From Lawsonibacter sp. (GTDB lineage Bacteria; Bacillota; Clostridia; Oscillospirales; Oscillospiraceae), in the NCBI GenBank assembly GCA_022798855.1, contig JAAWNI010000026.1:1-14696 (forward strand): a stretch of DNA of 14,696 bases, written 5' to 3'. The position numbers were made by a program, and so were the translations under genes. The notes under the pieces are model-generated. The model saw only the letters and a program-made list of their open reading frames with translations. It was not told the DNA's origin and made no database searches. Positions 12,783 to 14,696 of the stretch are shown here, in pieces. Positions within the stretch are counted from its first letter, which is position 1. Every line of letters begins with the position of its first letter.

Positions 12783-14564
12783 ATGAACAAAAAAGTCCCC
12801 CGCACCCCCTTCTCCACCCCTCTGTCCGGGTCGGCCAGGGAGACGGAAATGCGGCTGAAACATATCTTCTCTGGGCCAAAAAAGCGGCCCCCGGCCCTGT
12901 TTCTGGCCCTGGTGTCCGCCGCCTGCCTGCTGTGCGGCAATCTGGTGTCCTGCCAGACGCCCCAGGCGGAAAGCACGGCCTCCACCCCGCCGTCCGAACT
13001 CTGGGCGGAGTACTACAGCTCCGGGGAGGCGCCCCAGGACGTGGGCCATGAAATCCAGCTGCCCGAGTACCCGGATACCACCTTCCGCTGGACGGCGGAG
13101 GGCGTGTCCGCCCTGGGCCGGGACGGGGAAACCATTCTGTTCACCGGGACGCCCATCATCAGCGTGTTCCTCTGCGACCTGACCGGGGACAGCAAGCGGG
13201 ACTTCTGCGCCGATGTGGGAATGGACGACCCCCGCATCATTGTGTACGACTACGCCAGCCGGACCGAATACACCCTGACGGGCCGGGACGGGAGCCCCTA
13301 CCACCTGTCTCTGGACGGGGATCAGCTCCATGTGGAATGGTCCAACTGGGTCAAAAAGCAAGACGGCCTGCTGGAATCCTATACAGGTGATTTGGCCATC
13401 AGCCCGCAGGGCGTGCTGGAGGTGGCCAACGAACAGCCGCCCCTCACCATCCGGTATCAGCTGGCTTCCCAGCTCTCCACCGACATCAACCAAAACGGCA
13501 TCCCGGAGGAGATACGCCTGGAGAACGAGTACGGCTGGGACGAGGTACGGTTCTATGAAAACGGCCAACTCATCAACCGGGAACTGCCGGGGGTCTGCCT
13601 GTACAGCTACACTGGCGGGCAGGACTACATCCTGCGCTGCTACTACGAAGGCGACTACCCCGGGGTCTACTACCACAGCTACAACATCTGCGACGTTTCC
13701 GGGGAGTCTGAGGAGGTCATCCAATACAACAACGTCCGCTTCGATCTCAACTTCAACGCCACCTTCCACAGCTTCGACCCTGCGGCCATCGCCGCCTATG
13801 TGGAGGAGCTTACCGGCCCCGCCGGAACGCCCAGCCTCGGGCTGTTCAGCCACACCTGGCGGCTGGTGGTGCGGGACGGGGAGCTGGTGGCGGAGGAGCC
13901 GGAGCTGCCCCTGCCCTGGCTGGAGCAGTTCCCGGAAATCTTCACCCGGGACCCGGACAAATCTCTCGAGGAGGATTTACGGAATTTCCAGGCCGCTATG
14001 GCCGCCGCCTATCCCGCTCCGGAGCCCAAAAAGGTGGACGCCCTGCCCTTTGACGCCCCCCTGGAGATGATCTTCTCCAGCGGGGCGGGGGCCTGGTGTA
14101 CCGGCCTGGAGCTGAACCCGGATGGCTCTTTCACGGCAGATTACCACGACGCCGACGGCCTGATTCAGTACGTCTGTCAATATCACGGAAAGCTGGGGGG
14201 CTTCGCCCAGCTCACCGAACACTCCTGGGCCCTGACTCTGGAGGAGCTGGTGCTGGACACCAAGTACCCTGTGGGCACGGAGTGGGACGAGATGACCGAC
14301 TGGCTTGAGGATGGGCCTGTCCACTTTATCTCCAGCGGGCCCGCCGGCTTTGAAGATAAGGACGGAAACACCCTCCAGCCCGGGGCCCAGTTCATTCTTT
14401 ACTCCCCCGAGGCCCAGGGCCACGCCCCCGGCACCGAGCTGTACGGCGCTTACGAGTTCTGGACCTGGTGCCTCTCCCGGCCCGACCTGGCCGGCGGCGG
14501 CTCTCTGGGCTGCTGGGGCCTGTACAACCTGGCCAGCGACATCGGATTTTTCACCGACCCATAG
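12783..14564 (+). CDS. Membrane-anchored extracytoplasmic sensor-like protein (detached C-terminal part of an M56 receptor)
   Basis: A 593-residue protein. Residues 10-36 (PFSTPLSGSARETEMRLKHI, then FSGPKKRPP) look like the segment that joins an M56 protease domain to its last helix. A hydrophobic helix follows (38-56), ending LVSC at Cys57, which could act as a lipobox despite the long N-terminal region. The rest should be outside the cell. Two Asp/Asn loops resemble calcium-binding or FG-GAP-like repeats: CDLTGDSKRDF (131-141) and STDINQNGIPEEI (232-244). The C-terminal domain (about 425-593: MIFSSGAGAW, LNPDGSFTADYHD, LGCWGLYNLASDIGFF) resembles one found in Firmicutes M56 and lipoproteins; no function is known to me. 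ATG 12783-12785 has AAAGGAG seven bases upstream. It is in frame with the protease gene, separated by one TGA and 17 codons. It is likely the signal-receiving partner of the protease. Confidence 0.75.
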   Translation: MNKKVPRTPFSTPLSGSARETEMRLKHIFSGPKKRPPALFLALVSAACLLCGNLVSCQTPQAESTASTPPSELWAEYYSSGEAPQDVGHEIQLPEYPDTTFRWTAEGVSALGRDGETILFTGTPIISVFLCDLTGDSKRDFCADVGMDDPRIIVYDYASRTEYTLTGRDGSPYHLSLDGDQLHVEWSNWVKKQDGLLESYTGDLAISPQGVLEVANEQPPLTIRYQLASQLSTDINQNGIPEEIRLENEYGWDEVRFYENGQLINRELPGVCLYSYTGGQDYILRCYYEGDYPGVYYHSYNICDVSGESEEVIQYNNVRFDLNFNATFHSFDPAAIAAYVEELTGPAGTPSLGLFSHTWRLVVRDGELVAEEPELPLPWLEQFPEIFTRDPDKSLEEDLRNFQAAMAAAYPAPEPKKVDALPFDAPLEMIFSSGAGAWCTGLELNPDGSFTADYHDADGLIQYVCQYHGKLGGFAQLTEHSWALTLEELVLDTKYPVGTEWDEMTDWLEDGPVHFISSGPAGFEDKDGNTLQPGAQFILYSPEAQGHAPGTELYGAYEFWTWCLSRPDLAGGGSLGCWGLYNLASDIGFFTDP

Positions 14565-14600
14565 CGGCCCCAAAACCCGGCGTTTTCCCCGTGAATGTTA

Positions 14601-14696
14601 GAACCTGTATTCACAATCTCAAACGACCGTCTGAACGGTTCTTTTGCCGCCCTGCGGCGTTAAAAAATCTTGAAATCCACAAAGGATTCCTGCGAT
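14601..14696. repeat. Fold-back repeat, second copy (left part only, cut by the window edge)
   Basis: After a TTA (14598-14600) the copy begins GAACCTGTATTC, sharing GAA-n-CTGTA with the complete copy at 1830. The outer arm then differs, but the core 14658-14696 matches 1886-1924 at 37 of 39 bases. The two differences form a compensatory pair: AATCC (14674-14678) with GGATT (14684-14688) here, AATAC with GTATT in the first copy, around the same ACAAA loop. The loop centre is 80 bases from the left end, so by symmetry the element should end about 65 bases beyond the window. It starts 34 bases after the sensor gene's stop codon, where no other terminator is evident. Confidence 0.75.

Noticed and set aside
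11709..13853. 714-codon open frame on the minus strand, opposite the BlaI/M56/sensor genes
   Set aside because: Rich in Gly, Pro, Gln, Ala and Val with no recognisable domain. It mirrors codon bias of the real plus-strand genes and has no ribosome site of its own.
14565..14597. Possible terminator directly after the sensor gene
   Set aside because: Only AAAAC with GTTTT around CCGGC pairs; a five-base A/T-rich stem without a T-tract is too weak. The fold-back repeat that follows is a better candidate.

Overview
The window is GC-rich (I judge above 60% G+C by eye) and looks like a chromosomal segment of a gut-type Clostridia, probably Oscillospiraceae (Flavonifractor / Lawsonibacter / Intestinimonas-like). 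This is inferred from strong AGGAGG ribosome sites, a DUF3798 lipoprotein, a MalY/PatB C-S lyase, a BlaI/M56 signalling pair, an MltG next to a U32 protein, and palindromic intergenic repeats of the kind common in that group. No rRNA, tRNA, CRISPR array, transposase or phage gene was seen.

Layout. Positions 1-326 (minus) hold the 5' part of a DUF3798 lipoprotein gene with a clear sigma-A promoter and a perfect 14-bp hairpin in its leader. Positions 577-1782 (minus) hold a MalY/PatB-type C-S lyase. Positions 1830-1989 are a 160-bp fold-back repeat without coding content; a second copy starts at 14601 and runs off the window. Positions 1990-6330 (minus) hold a run of housekeeping genes: mltG, a U32-family (TrhP-like) protein, a small unknown Cys-containing protein, a mini-zincin metalloprotein and gluQRS. 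A divergent 57-residue Cys/Gly/Asn-rich one-helix membrane protein, too short for ordinary gene calling, sits at 6445-6618 (plus).

Positions 6699-10988 (minus) form a tightly packed unit: a WecG/TagA/CpsF glycosyltransferase, a GtrII-like polytopic glucosyltransferase, a GtrB-like polyprenyl-phosphate glycosyltransferase, a GtrA flippase and a DJ-1/PfpI protein. The first four fit a surface-glycan pathway in which a sugar is charged onto a lipid carrier, flipped, and added to a wall polymer outside the cell. A sigma-A promoter lies at 11112-11140, with a leader reading frame broken by one TGA.

Positions 10989-11487 are a gene-free stretch of about 500 bp holding that promoter and leader, a GC-rich repeat remnant, a nested palindromic element (11266-11406), and the promoter/operator of the next operon. 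Positions 11488-14564 (plus) hold a BlaI-type repressor, an M56 (BlaR1-like) membrane protease and a large anchored extracytoplasmic protein. The last two lie in the same reading frame, separated by one TGA and 17 sense codons, so a normal one-piece M56 receptor appears split into protease and sensor.

Most notable points: (1) the split receptor; (2) the fold-back repeat family, whose two copies differ in the core only by a compensatory base-pair change, one copy supplying the stop codon of gluQRS; (3) the Cys-rich micro-protein with a sigma-K-like upstream motif; (4) the four-gene Gtr/TagA glycan operon.
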